Source of the DNA: Turnera subulata
Taxonomy: Eukaryota; Streptophyta; Magnoliopsida; Malpighiales; Passifloraceae
Direction: 5' to 3'
Length of the DNA stretch: 64,000 bases
Assembly (NCBI GenBank): GCA_028386065.3
Contig: JAKUCV010000901.1
Span: forward strand, 80,915-144,914
A model generated the notes under the pieces. The model saw nothing but the letters and a program-made list of their open reading frames with translations. It did no database searches and had not been told where the DNA came from. Of the stretch, positions 54,025 to 64,000 are shown piece by piece (within the stretch, counting starts at the first letter, position 1; every line of letters begins with the position of its first letter). Both the position numbers and the translations under genes were made by a program.

Positions 54025-56852
54025 TGAAATGCTTGTATCCCAAAATAAGCATTTAAACTAAATATAACATGTGAAATGACAAAATTGCCCCTCTACCCAG
54101 GATACGATACAACAACAAAATGAATGTTCTATTACACAATGAATTATACAAAGAAACAAGTATGCAGCGGAAGACAAATATAAATAATAACATGTATGCA
54201 AAGAACCCTATGGATCCGACCCGAGGAGGAAAACACCGCCACCTGCTGACATCCACCACTGCTTAACGAACAGTTAACCTGTAAAAGACGTGAGGGGGTG
54301 AGACCAACCACTGTCTCACCGCAAACTGATAAACCAGAGTATACAATTACAAAACAACCACAAATACACTGGTATACGTCATCAAGCCACAGTGCACAAA
54401 GCAAGTCACCATCAGTGCACATCACAAATTATTCACAGAATTTTATCCCAAGTGAGTATTTCATCATCTTGTACATGATCGTTAAGGTTACCTCATTATT
54501 CACCAAGACCGTTGACCCGAGTATCGTAGGCAGTAAGGGCATACCAAGGTTTATGAGTCCTCACCTGAAATCATCTAAAAAGTAACGCTCCATTCGGCTA
54601 CTCCTCAAGCATATCCAGTGCCTAACATAGACACATATATCAAGTAAATGAATTTACAAGTGTTCCATGATACAGATGCATGGTTTCTGTACTAAGCATT
54701 TAATTAACAGGCAAAAATCCTTATCCTTCAACGGGGTGTTAAAGGATTAGGGTCCAAGCTTACTTATCTTAGCAGAATCCCTTTTGAAAAGTTAAGTCAT
54801 GTTTTAGCATCGTGGTTATGCATTTGCGCTACCTGAGATAGCCTTTCGAAACACTGTACCATTGCGGCCATTTCAAGCTTGGGTTTAAAATTCAACACAT
54901 AATAATAACGGTCCTTGGATAAATTATTTAATAAAATCAGATTTAGAATCAAATCCAAGATCCCAGCACATCAATGTGAACAACAGTAAGCGTTAACAAG
55001 AAAAGAATCAGTCAAGATCACTAAGGCCCATGTGCAACGAACTCTTCCTGGACTTGGCATGAATACACACTACGTAAAGTTGTTTTCCAAGATTTTAATG
55101 TGTACTAGTCGGCTATAAGAGGCAAACACATGTTCTGTCCTGCAAACTATGCCAAGACGAAAGTATACATATATTCTATTAACTAAGCAGTTGACCTGTG
55201 AGCAGCAATAACATTGGAAAACTTGTTAAGGAGATCCATACTAGGTCATAAGCACGTCCTGCCAAAAATCAATTCTCACTTAGGACAACTCATTTACTAG
55301 AACTAATAGCCAATATATGGTTTGAGTAAAAACAAATGATGGTTTGTTAGAAAGAAAAGATTGAAGTCATTTAGAAACCATGTGCAAGGCACTCATCTAG
55401 ACTTGTTACGATTTGCACATGTACCATATCAACCTTACATCTCAAAAATTTAGTATTTAGGCATCAACCACAATCCACATGTTCTACTAGCAACATATAC
55501 ACATGCATAGGTAGCTATGTAAGTATATATGTATGTGTGTATATATATTTCTTAAAGACAAATAATCAGTTCATGTCTACGTGATAAGTGCATGCATAAC
55601 GTTGCACTACAAGATTTATTTAATAAGGAAGTTGATTATCACAGATTCCAAGTCAGCAAAAGAAAATTTTAAAAAAAAAGGGTCCATCCTTGATTCTACT
55701 TCGGCTAAGGCTAGCAAAGATTCAAAATAAACTTCTAGTACATGAACCATTTGAAAACCCAACAAGATAAATAGATTACTGAAACTTCAACTTTGAGTGT
55801 TGGATACTTTCAATCAAAAAAAAAAAACTTTTTGAGTGTTGGATACGTGTCCTACTTTTCAAATCCATTTTTGGGTCCTATCTTAAAGTTCATTACTACT
55901 TTTCAAATCCATTTTTGGGTCCTGATCTTAAAGTTCATTAAGCAACCAGAATTATTGCCACAACTCATTATTAACCATTAAAAATAAATGAGGGCCAGTG
56001 GGTACGGTACCAAAAGATTCAGCCTAGAATTAAAATCCCAAAAATCAGAAACCATACACTTTAAAGTCTGGTTCGATTCAACTCAAAACGCGCCCTCAAT
56101 CTTCTGGGCAACAAAGACTAATACTCAAAACAAATATGGAAAATGAAAATAAGATTGTTGGGACTTACCATGAAGTTCACGACAAGCCAACACCTTCACC
56201 CGAAACAACCCAACTTGAAGACATCATAAACAAACCCAGTCTCACCACCAAGAATAAAGCCCACGCGAATAGACCAAACACCCGATTAGAACAAAAGCTC
56301 GACTATTAGAAAAAGGAAGGAAGAGGAAGAGAGGAAGAGAGAAAGGGCAAAGGATGAATGGTGGCGGTGAAGAGTCAACGAGAGAGGGATCAAAGATTAG
56401 GAATGGAGGAGAATGAGAGAAAAACCAAAAGGGAAAAGATGGGGGCGGCCTTGTTCGGGAGAGAGGGTAAAGAAAGAAAGTTAATTGCCTAGGTTGTAAC
56501 CCTAGGTTTAGTAAAGCTTCAAAACGACACCACTTTGAAAAAAAAAAACCCTTCCCCCCCTTCTCAAAACACAAGCCATCATTTGTTTTATGCCTTTACT
56601 CCTTCAAAACGACGTAGTATCGGGCAAAACTACATCAAACTATGTGTTTCTCCTTAAAAACAAATTAATTCCAAAACAACATTGGTGTAGGATTAATCCA
56701 ACATAAAAGAAATATTTCCAAGGAAAGATAATTAATAATACTAATTTTCTTGACCAAAAACACCCGAAAATTCTACAAGGGTAAAAATGGAAATTAAATT
56801 CCAAAATTTCGAAAATCCATGGAAATTAAAGACCAAAATTCGAGGCGTTACA
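54025..56852 (-). mobile_element. Solo LTR-A (minus) in the LINE, TSD ATAGC
   Basis: Begins TGAAATGCTTGTATCCC and ends GAGGCGTTACA, flanked by the perfect duplication ATAGC (54020-54024, 56853-56857). There is no internal region. Homology to the other LTR-A copies is clear at both ends (GTGAGGGGGTGAGACCAACC at about 54290); the middle has diverged. A palindrome near its 5' end is at 56518-56539. Confidence 0.93.
56518..56539. promoter_or_regulatory. U3 palindrome of LTR-A (copy at 54025-56852)
   Basis: Outer arms TTCAAA and TTTGAA pair; the core ACGACACCAC has partly decayed. It lies 313-334 bases from the LTR 5' end, as in sister copies. AAAACGACGTAG follows at about 56606. Confidence 0.45.
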
Positions 56853-56857
56853 ATAGC

Positions 56858-57146
56858 TTTCTTGATTTCCCGCCCCGATACTTCAGCAATTAGCATTCGA
56901 CTTTGTTCTTCACCAACCGAGTGTTTAAGCAAACTCTGGAAGAAAGAAACTGACCCACCAGAAAGATGGGTATTAGCCGTACCCAAGAATTCTGTGTAGA
57001 AAGAGACAATCAAACCTGCAATTTGTTTAGGATCAGTAAGCATATTACCATTAAGAGAATAAGGTACGAATAGTGTTTCTTGCCTTCCGAGCTTTAATAA
57101 CATTATGGAAAAACTTACTGTTGGAATCCCCACAAGATAACCATTG
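56858..57146 (-). pseudogene. LINE segment 1 (5' end of what remains)
   Basis: Minus strand reads QWLSCGDSNSKFFHN at 57146, then, after a frameshift, FVPYSLNGNMLTDPKQI, IVSFYTEFLGTANTH and VSGREIKKAI to the solo LTR. This is the region just before the RT core in plant L1 elements. Further 5' sequence is replaced by Athila-like material. Confidence 0.87.
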
Positions 57147-58202
57147 ATGCGTGTGCTATCCTGCAAGTGCACAGGGTTGTTATAGTACTTAAATCAAGGT
57201 CGTATCCACAGGGACTGGGTTGAATCTGTTCTCCTTCAATTTCGGACAAACTAGACTTGAAAACAATTAAACAAGAGTGATTAGAAGATTAATGATTAAA
57301 ACTAAAAATGAGCAGTAAGGTAAATATAACAGCAATCTAAACGAGGAGGAGATCAGAAATGGTGAGTTCTTAGGCATTCGGGGTCCACATGTCCCGATTT
57401 ATGCTTATAAATTGCTCAACAGCATCATCACAGGCTGAGCCTGTGGATGAGGCTGTGACTAATTAGATGTCTTGTCGGGGCTCCCAACCTAAGGTACTAT
57501 CAACGGCTTTCGATCTTATTAATAGTTCCTTAAGCTTTCATCTACCCACTATCACTAGAGCAGACGTCCTCTTAAGGATGAGGTTCAATGTTGGTGCGAA
57601 TTCCCGCAGTCTCTCCCTACCTTCTTTCGAACGTCTAAGGAGTTAAGACTGACTATTGTAGGTCTAGCACCCCTGGCTTCTCCTTTCGGTCCTTCACCAG
57701 GCTGCTACTAAACTAAGAATATGCTACCCAATAATCAATCAAGAATCAAACTAGGAGTTGTGTCCTCTCTTGACTATTCTGTCACGGAATGAGGTTGTGC
57801 TGGGCACAGCCTGATGTTGTGGACAGCAAGGGAGTCAATTACAAGATTGGTTCTTGCAGGCACTCTCAACTTATACTGCACCCATTTGCTTTCGCTCACA
57901 GGTGCCTCCCATGGTTCTCATCTTCCATGTGCTCTCGCATTGGTCAAACTCAGGGGATTAAGAATAGTGTTGAGGCTAATTCCTTAATTAGTTTCTAACC
58001 TCGTCAAAAGCTAAAAACTAAGAGTTTGGTTTTTGTTGTTCTAGTAGCTATGGTTTCTCCTTTCGGTCCCTCACCTAGCTACCTATGTTCATGCATGGGT
58101 TTGATCATAACCTAGACATGGAGAAGTTTCTCAACAACTAAAGCAAGAAAAAGGGTTAAGAACATGAGCAATTTACTTAGCAAAAACCGAGTACATGCTT
58201 TC
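57147..58202 (-). repeat. Athila-like noncoding segment, copy 1
   Basis: Starts CCTGCAAGTGCACAGGGTTGTT..GGTCGTATCCACAGGGA, text common near the 3' end of Athila-like elements. It aligns with 59305-60411. It contains the 17-bp palindrome CACAGGCTGAGCCTGTG (57429-57445). It is cut at 58202 by a solo LTR-A. Small open frames (57789-57998) are not genes. Confidence 0.65.
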
Positions 58203-59292
58203 TGAAACTCCCGTGTCCCAATTTATTAATATAAATAGAATTTAAATATAAAATGACTAAATTGCCCTTATCATTCCCGGGACACGAAAATATCAACTAA
58301 ACACCCGTATCCCAAATAACCCATAAAATCAATTACAACATGTGAAGTGACCAAAATGCCCTTCTACCTGGTATACGGTATCAACAACGTGATCAACATT
58401 TAATCAAATGATAAATAATACAATGGAATCAACTACACAGCGGAAGACAAAATACATAGCAACATGCATGCAATGAACCCTATGGATCCGACCCGAGGAG
58501 GAAAGCACCGCCACCTGCTGATATGCATCAATGCTCAATGAGCAGTTAACCTGAAAAAAAACTGTGAGGGGGTGAGACCAACCACTGTCTCACCGCAAAC
58601 AAATAAACCAGTGTATACAAATACTAATCAACTACAAGTACACCGGCATCAGGCAACAGCAACCACAATGCACAAACAAGTCACAATGAACAATACAAGT
58701 CATCATCAGGCTTCAAACTAACACTGATCTTTAATCACTTAAATATCATAGTACTTTATTGTTATTAGGGTTGAATGTTTTATTAGGGCCCTCTACTGTG
58801 TGCGTCGAGCTCGGTCCCGTCTCATGAGACAACCAGGGCATAAGCCCAATATAAACAGGCAAGGCCCAATATAATCAGTGAGAGAGAGAGACAGATAGAG
58901 AGAAAGAGGGAGGTAGAAAGGGGGAGATAGAAAGTGGGAGGTAGAACCGGTCATCACAGACCCATATGCTAAACCGCATATACCATGCTATCCAGCATGC
59001 ACTCCCGAGGGGTATCACTTCCTGCTCGAACTAACTGGTCAACAGCCCCACAGTAGAATTATTATAATTTGTTATTTATGCTTAAAGAGTATCGTGTACC
59101 ATTACATATGAATGTCCAGGTTTGTGTGAATTTAACATCTTATTCTCAAGTCCGGGCCTCCAGCCCACAATCCACCATACAAAACCATATATCACGTTTT
59201 TTTAACACACAAAACAAGTCATGCTCGACAGGCATATTATATCACACTGGTACACAGTTCATATAATCATGCACACTGCATCAGAGGTATCA
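58203..59292 (-). repeat. Truncated solo LTR-A (minus)
   Basis: Begins TGAAACTCCCGTGTCCC and carries the family landmarks (CACAGCGGAAGAC, GTGAGGGGGTGAGACCAACC, AGGGCCCTCTACTGTGTGCG, AGGTAGAAAG repeats). It stops at about 59292, where the Athila-like copy 2 begins, so its 5' two thirds are missing. Confidence 0.85.
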
Positions 59293-60411
59293 TTGATGTT
59301 GCTGTGTAATTTCCTGCAAGTGCACAGGGTTGTTGTAGTGCGTATCAAGGTCGTATCCACAGGGAATGGGTGGAATCCGTTTTCCTTCTATCTTAGACTA
59401 ATTAGACTTGAAAGCAATTAAACGGTGATGGATTTGGTGAATAATTATTAAGAAGCAAAATAAACAGTAAAATAAATGTAACAATAGACTAAATGAGGGA
59501 GAGATCAGGAATGGTGAATTCTTAGGCATCCGGGATCCACATGTCCTGATTTGTGCTCACGAACTGCTCTACAGCCTCAGTCACAGACTGACACTGTGAT
59601 GAGGCTGTGACTAATGAGATGTCTTGCCGGGGCTCCCAACCTAAGGTACTATCAACGGCTTTCGATCTTATTAATAGTTCCTTAAGCTTCCATCTACCCC
59701 CTGTCACTAGAGCAGACGTCCACTTAGGGATGAAGTTTAATGTTGGTGCTGGTTCCCACAGCCTCTCCTTACCTTCTTTCGAATGCTTAAGGAGTGAAGG
59801 TTGACTATTGTAGGTCTAGCACTCCTGGCTTCTCCTTTCGGTTCTTCACCAGGTTGCTACTGAAATAAGAGTATGCTACCCAATAATCAATCAAGAATCA
59901 AATTAGGAGGTGGTTATCTCTTGACTATGCTGTCACAGACTGAGGCTGTGCTTGACACAGCTCGACACTGTCGACAGCAACATACACTGTGACAGGCTGA
60001 GGCTGTGCTGGGCGCAGTCTGAGGCTGTGGCCGACTAAAGGGTCAATTATAAGGATTGGTTCTTGCAGGCGCTCTCAACCTATACTGAACCCATTTGTTT
60101 TCACTCACAGGTTCCTCCCAAGGTTCTCATCTTCCAAGTGCTTTCGCATAGGTCAAACTCAAGGGGGATGAAGATTTGGTGTTGAGGCTAATTCCTCAAT
60201 TAGTTTCTAATTCTGTCACGAGTTAAAAACTAAGGTTTGGTTGTTGTTTTTCTGGTAACTATGGTTTCTCCTTTTGGTCCTTCACCTAGCTACCTGAGTT
60301 CATGCATTGGTTTGATCAGAACCTAGACATGGATTAATAACTCAACAACTAAAGCAAGAAGGAAGGGGTTAAAACAAGAGCAGTTCATTAAACACAAATC
60401 GGGTACATGCT

Positions 60412-63134
60412 TCCCCCTTCAACCTAAGAAGGGGTTGTTTAGTTCATAACAGAAAATACAAAAACGACAGTGGAAGGGGTGAAAAGCATTCTGTCTTGAA
60501 CAGTTGGTTGTGGGACAACACGATTACTGCCCAGAAAACTGCAGAATCGTGTTTCCCTTGGAGCTTTTGTGGTGTTTTCTCCACTGTTCGACTCCTCGCT
60601 TGCTTCCCCCGACTCCTCTTCTTGTAGGTGCCGCTCTCTTTTTCTCTCTCTCTCTCTCCTCTTCTTCCCCACTTGCTGGAAATGATGGGTGTCGGTCAAG
60701 TTGCAGAATCTCCAGCGGTGTTGTCAGAGCAGGCGGGATGGGCAGCGTCGATTGGTGGGATGTGAGTTCCAAGACACCCTTTTGCAGAGGATAACCAAGA
60801 TTCCTTCTGGGCGTCATGTGCCCATTGCTCCTTTTCCTTCAAAGTGCTCTGGGAATGTCAGGAGAATGACTATTTTAAGTTAGTGGAGCGGGTGGTGCAA
60901 GTGGCGGCGTTCTTTATTCTTTTTGCATTTTCTGGGTTTCTGCCGCGTGTACAGCCTCACGCTGTGGCTGAGGCTGTGACAGCTCTTTCTCAAATTCTTC
61001 CTTTAATTGGCTCCTGTTTCTTTCGTCGATGGTGAGATGTCATGAGGACTTCCTGGATCGTGGTGAGTGCAATGTGATTCAGTGAAAACTTGGTGATCCG
61101 AAGGTGGTTTGAGGTTGTTTGCTGGGTTCTTGTTGAATCGACGGCCTCAAGGATGGCTCACAGACTCTGTCACAGGCTCACGCTGTGACTGAGGCTGTAT
61201 CCTCATATTCTTCAATGAAATCCCATCGATTTGGCCAAAATGTACCTGAAACCACTAATCACACAGTAAGGGATGGAAATTGGAGGAATATGATGGAATA
61301 TTGCATATGAGGCACATAATCACAGTGAATTGAGGATGGTTTGTGTACAAAATCATGCCTTAAAACTATGCATATTTCACATGCATCAAAATACCCCAAA
61401 CTGAAGATTTTGCTTGTCCTCAAGCAATTAAAGAAAAGAAAAGGAGGAATGGTTTTCGAAAGGAAGAAAGAGAAGTTTCAGTTCATCAGGATTTCACTAA
61501 GTTTCTTCCTTGTGGCGCCTTAATTCAAACATCTACTGATTTTCCTTTAGTTCTGCATCAAGTCTAACCACAATCCTTGTCAGTAGTTTTTGGTCATAAA
61601 AATCACAGGAATAATTTGGCAACTGGTATCCATTCTTCTACCTCTTGGAGAGAATTCTGCTAAAGTTTAGGATTTGAAAACATCACCTCATATGCAGGCT
61701 CGTCACTTCCATCTCCACTAATGTGCATAAGTCTTCAAGTTAGGATCACTAGGGCTTGGCTGTGTTATATTGGGGCTAGGGTGGTGGTTCTCAATGGATG
61801 GAGGGTGGATTGAGCAAAAGTTGGTGGTCTGTGAACTTCGAAATTCCCAGTTTCTCATGTTGACAGACTGAGGCTGTATAGGGGCTGTTGGCTCCATATC
61901 CCTTGCGTTTTCCATGCTACCCAGAGGTTCATTGTATCCTCTTGTGTTGAGATGGAGTTTGATTCACAAAGTGTTTCTCACATCCCAACTTCTCTTTCCC
62001 TTTTTTTTTTTTTATTTTTTTTTTTTTTTTTTATTTTGCAGCTGGGAGGAGATCAATACAAGATGTTGGGTAGCATTCTGGATATGTGCTTGTTAGGCTC
62101 AGACAGCTTCAGATGCTCGGCGGGATTGCTTCTTGTTCACAGACTCATCAACAGGGTGAGGCTGTGTGGAAGAAGTTGTGCCTTAGCACATGATGGCCCC
62201 TGTTTCGGTTTCAAGTGGTTATGGTGAGGTGAAACAGGGTGAAGAAATGAATAGGGGGCCATCTAGTCGGCTCAAATGGGGTGGCAATGGACAGACGAGA
62301 GTGGTATGGATTTGTGAGGTCTGATGGGTATGTGAAAGATGGCCTAGATCCTTTCCTTGCTTGAAGATTCTGCATAAAATTTTGCCTTGATGGAAGTGAG
62401 GGCCTGTTCTAAGGTGTACAGGCTGAGCCTGTACTAAGTAGAAAAGATACTTTAGCAGGACCCTTCTCTTCTTGGCAGATTTCATGTGATGCCAGTTGTT
62501 TAATTATACGTGTTCTGTTTATTTTAAGAGGAGTAAGACAAGTGATGTGATTAGAATATGAGCAGAATTAGATAAAAAGTGCAGAGGGTGCATAAATATA
62601 AGGACAGGCTCACACTGTAAGAAATATAATGAAAAATGAGAATTGAAACTTGCATTAATTTAAAATTCGAAAGTACACCAGAAAATGCATCATGCTGTGA
62701 GGAATACAAAAAGCATACAAAAAGTTAAATTGCACCCGAAAATACCCCAAACTGAAAAATTTGCAGTGTCCTCACTGCAAGAACAAAACAGAAATGGGTG
62801 CAATGCCGAAACAAATACAAACTAAGAAAACAAATAATTGCAAAATGAATTAAAATGTGCTACAAAAACTACCCCAAACTGAAAGTTCTATCCTATGTGG
62901 CGGGGTTAAACATCACAGGCTCAGCCTGTGTTGAGGCTGTGCAAGCATTAATGAAATGGTTGAGACTTAGAATCGAAAAGGGTATGGAAGGACTTCTCTG
63001 ATGAGCCTCTAACTTGATGACTCCATCCATCATCGAGTTGCAGCAACTGACTGCTCAAGACAGAAGAGACAGAAAAACCAAAAACAAACCAAATGTTCAA
63101 ATATAAATCAACGAAAGTCACGGGGAATCCAAAA
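60412..63134 (-). other. Long noncoding stretch of the Athila-like element
   Basis: No reliable ORF. It holds a CT-rich run (60630-60668), T-runs (61998-62037), and many (A/G)GGCTGAGCCTGT or GAGGCTGTG motifs, for example 60973, 61160-61200, 61870, 62150, 62416-62434 and 62914-62941. CCCCAAACTGAA recurs at about 61392, 62750 and 62873. Confidence 0.6.
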
Positions 63135-64000
63135 TTACCTCGCTTGGGTTGCCTCCCAAGAAGCGCTTCTTTCTTGTCTTGTAGCTGGACATTCTCCTCG
63201 CTTAGGTGGTTGGAGGGTTTTGGGGAGATTGAATCTCCCTGAAGGTGTCCATAGTAGGGCGATAGATTTTAACTCCTTGCGATGGACCATGAACGGGCTG
63301 ATTCCTTCACCTCCATTCTCCATTCTCCTATGAGGTAAACAACGAAGAATGGTGAATGGACCAGTCCATTTGGATCGCCTTGTTTCTCGAAAAAAGACAT
63401 GGCCTCCCTTCTTGAAGACACGTTTGGATTTTTGCTCGCTGTTCTTTTCTGGAGGTTTCTCCTTGTAAACCATCGTCTTACCCTTTACGTCCAAATGCAC
63501 CTTGTTTAATTTCTGAGGAAGAGGTTGTTGGACATACTGCTGGACAGGCTGAGCCTGTTGCCTTGTGTTGATGCCATTATCAATAGTGTCGAACTGGCAG
63601 CAGGTGTCTAAGTCCAGTTCTGGCTCAGGGGCTCTCGGCATATTGAAGTTCATTGTCTTTTCCTCGACTCTCAGTGTCACTCTTCTTTTCTCAACATCTA
63701 TCAATGCTCTGGCCGTGGCAAGAAATGGTCGCCCCAAAATAATAGGTGTGTGGGCATCTAATATCTGTGACCACAAAATCAACAGGTATGAGGAAGTCAC
63801 TAACCCTTACAGGTACATCTTCTAATACACCAACAGGATGTACAAGCGACCGGTCAGCAAGCTGGATTTTCATCCTTGTGGTCTTGATGTTCCCAAGGTC
63901 CATATCTCGAGCGGTGGAAAGTGGCAGCAGGCTGACACTTGCCCCTAAGTCGCATAGGGCTCCTTCAATCTTCTTGCTCCCTACATGACATGGTATTGTG
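63135..64000 (-). pseudogene. Athila-like protease joined to an integrase-tail-like segment
   Basis: On the minus strand the frame enters from the right edge with the aspartic protease site ALCDLGASVSLLPLS (about 63930-63970), MDLGNIKTTRMKIQLADRSL and IPVDFVVTDI. A frameshift follows near 63770, then the protease end HTPIILGRPFLATARALIDV. About 60 residues later comes GHVFFRETRRSKWTGPFTIL then SPFMVHRKELK, which resembles the C-terminal module of Athila integrase. It ends WEATQAR at 63135. RT, RNase H and the integrase core are missing, so the product would be gag-protease only. Family recognition is from memory of motifs. Confidence 0.72.

Larger units (their letters stand above)
36742..57146 (-). 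mobile_element. L1-type LINE in three pieces, split by two insertions
   Basis: Minus-strand LINE text occurs at 36742-38984, 53786-54019 and 56858-57146. It is continuous once the copia element (38985-53785, including one TSD copy) and a solo LTR-A (54025-56857) are removed. The 3' end is a poly(A) read as T-run at 36743-36752. The 5' end stops at QWLSCGDSNSKFFHN (57146), so the endonuclease is absent. Frameshifts and stops make it inactive. Confidence 0.88.
59293..64000 (-). mobile_element. Athila-like non-autonomous gypsy element (3' part)
   Basis: On the minus strand: protease/integrase-tail ORF region (63135-64000), a long noncoding stretch, and a terminal segment like copy 1. RT, RNase H and the integrase core are absent between protease and tail. 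The 5' part (gag) lies beyond the window. LTR borders are not resolved. Confidence 0.65.

Overview
This window is plant nuclear DNA, most likely from a large, repeat-rich dicot genome. The evidence is wall-to-wall LTR retrotransposons of plant lineages (Ty3/gypsy chromovirus and Athila-like, Ty1/copia SIRE-like and a second copia), plant L1-type LINE pieces, a CACTA element, a Mutator-like element and a tRNA-type SINE. I see no intact host gene, rRNA gene, tRNA gene or CRISPR array.

Layout. 1-4652: 3' part of a Tekay/Del-type gypsy element (RT, RNase H, integrase, broken chromodomain, 3' LTR), inserted in a reverse-oriented LTR of a second gypsy family ('LTR-A', remnant 4653-4971), itself inserted in the 5' LTR of a forward LTR-A element (4972-16010). 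That element has a decayed pol and a 3' LTR split by a minus-strand solo LTR-A (12873-15787). 16011-18526 and 21157-21525: remnants of other LTR elements, including a decayed SIRE-like gag. 18527-21153: a non-autonomous CACTA element whose left terminus was hit by a small retroposon. 21526-33227: a young, nearly full-length SIRE-type copia element (minus) with an env-like ORF region. 34410-36459: a Mutator-like element carrying a host-gene fragment (Pack-MULE). 36742-57146: one LINE (minus) split by a copia element (38985-53780, TSD GTATT) and a solo LTR-A (54025-56852, TSD ATAGC). The copia element carries two further solo LTRs (40055-43077 and 45110-48132) and a three-copy SINE palindrome (44605-45109). 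57147-64000: Athila-like non-autonomous gypsy material (minus) with a truncated LTR-A.

Strongest observations. (1) A 113-bp block in one LTR of the 38985-53780 element (39177-39289) is the exact base-by-base complement, NOT the reverse complement, of the matching block in the other LTR (52462-52574), 113 of 113 positions. No known replication or recombination process does this, so it points to a data or editing artefact. (2) The SIRE element carries many copies of the palindrome ACATCGATGT in pairs exactly 21 bp apart, eight pairs per LTR on a ~73-bp period and six more pairs in the body. (3) LTR-A copies share a hairpin/palindrome near their 5' end whose arms change in a compensatory way. 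(4) An Athila-like element joins a protease directly to an integrase-tail-like segment, with RT, RNase H and the integrase core missing.

All coding regions here serve or once served transposition; none forms a host pathway. The value of the window lies in its nested insertion history and in the lineage-specific short palindromes.
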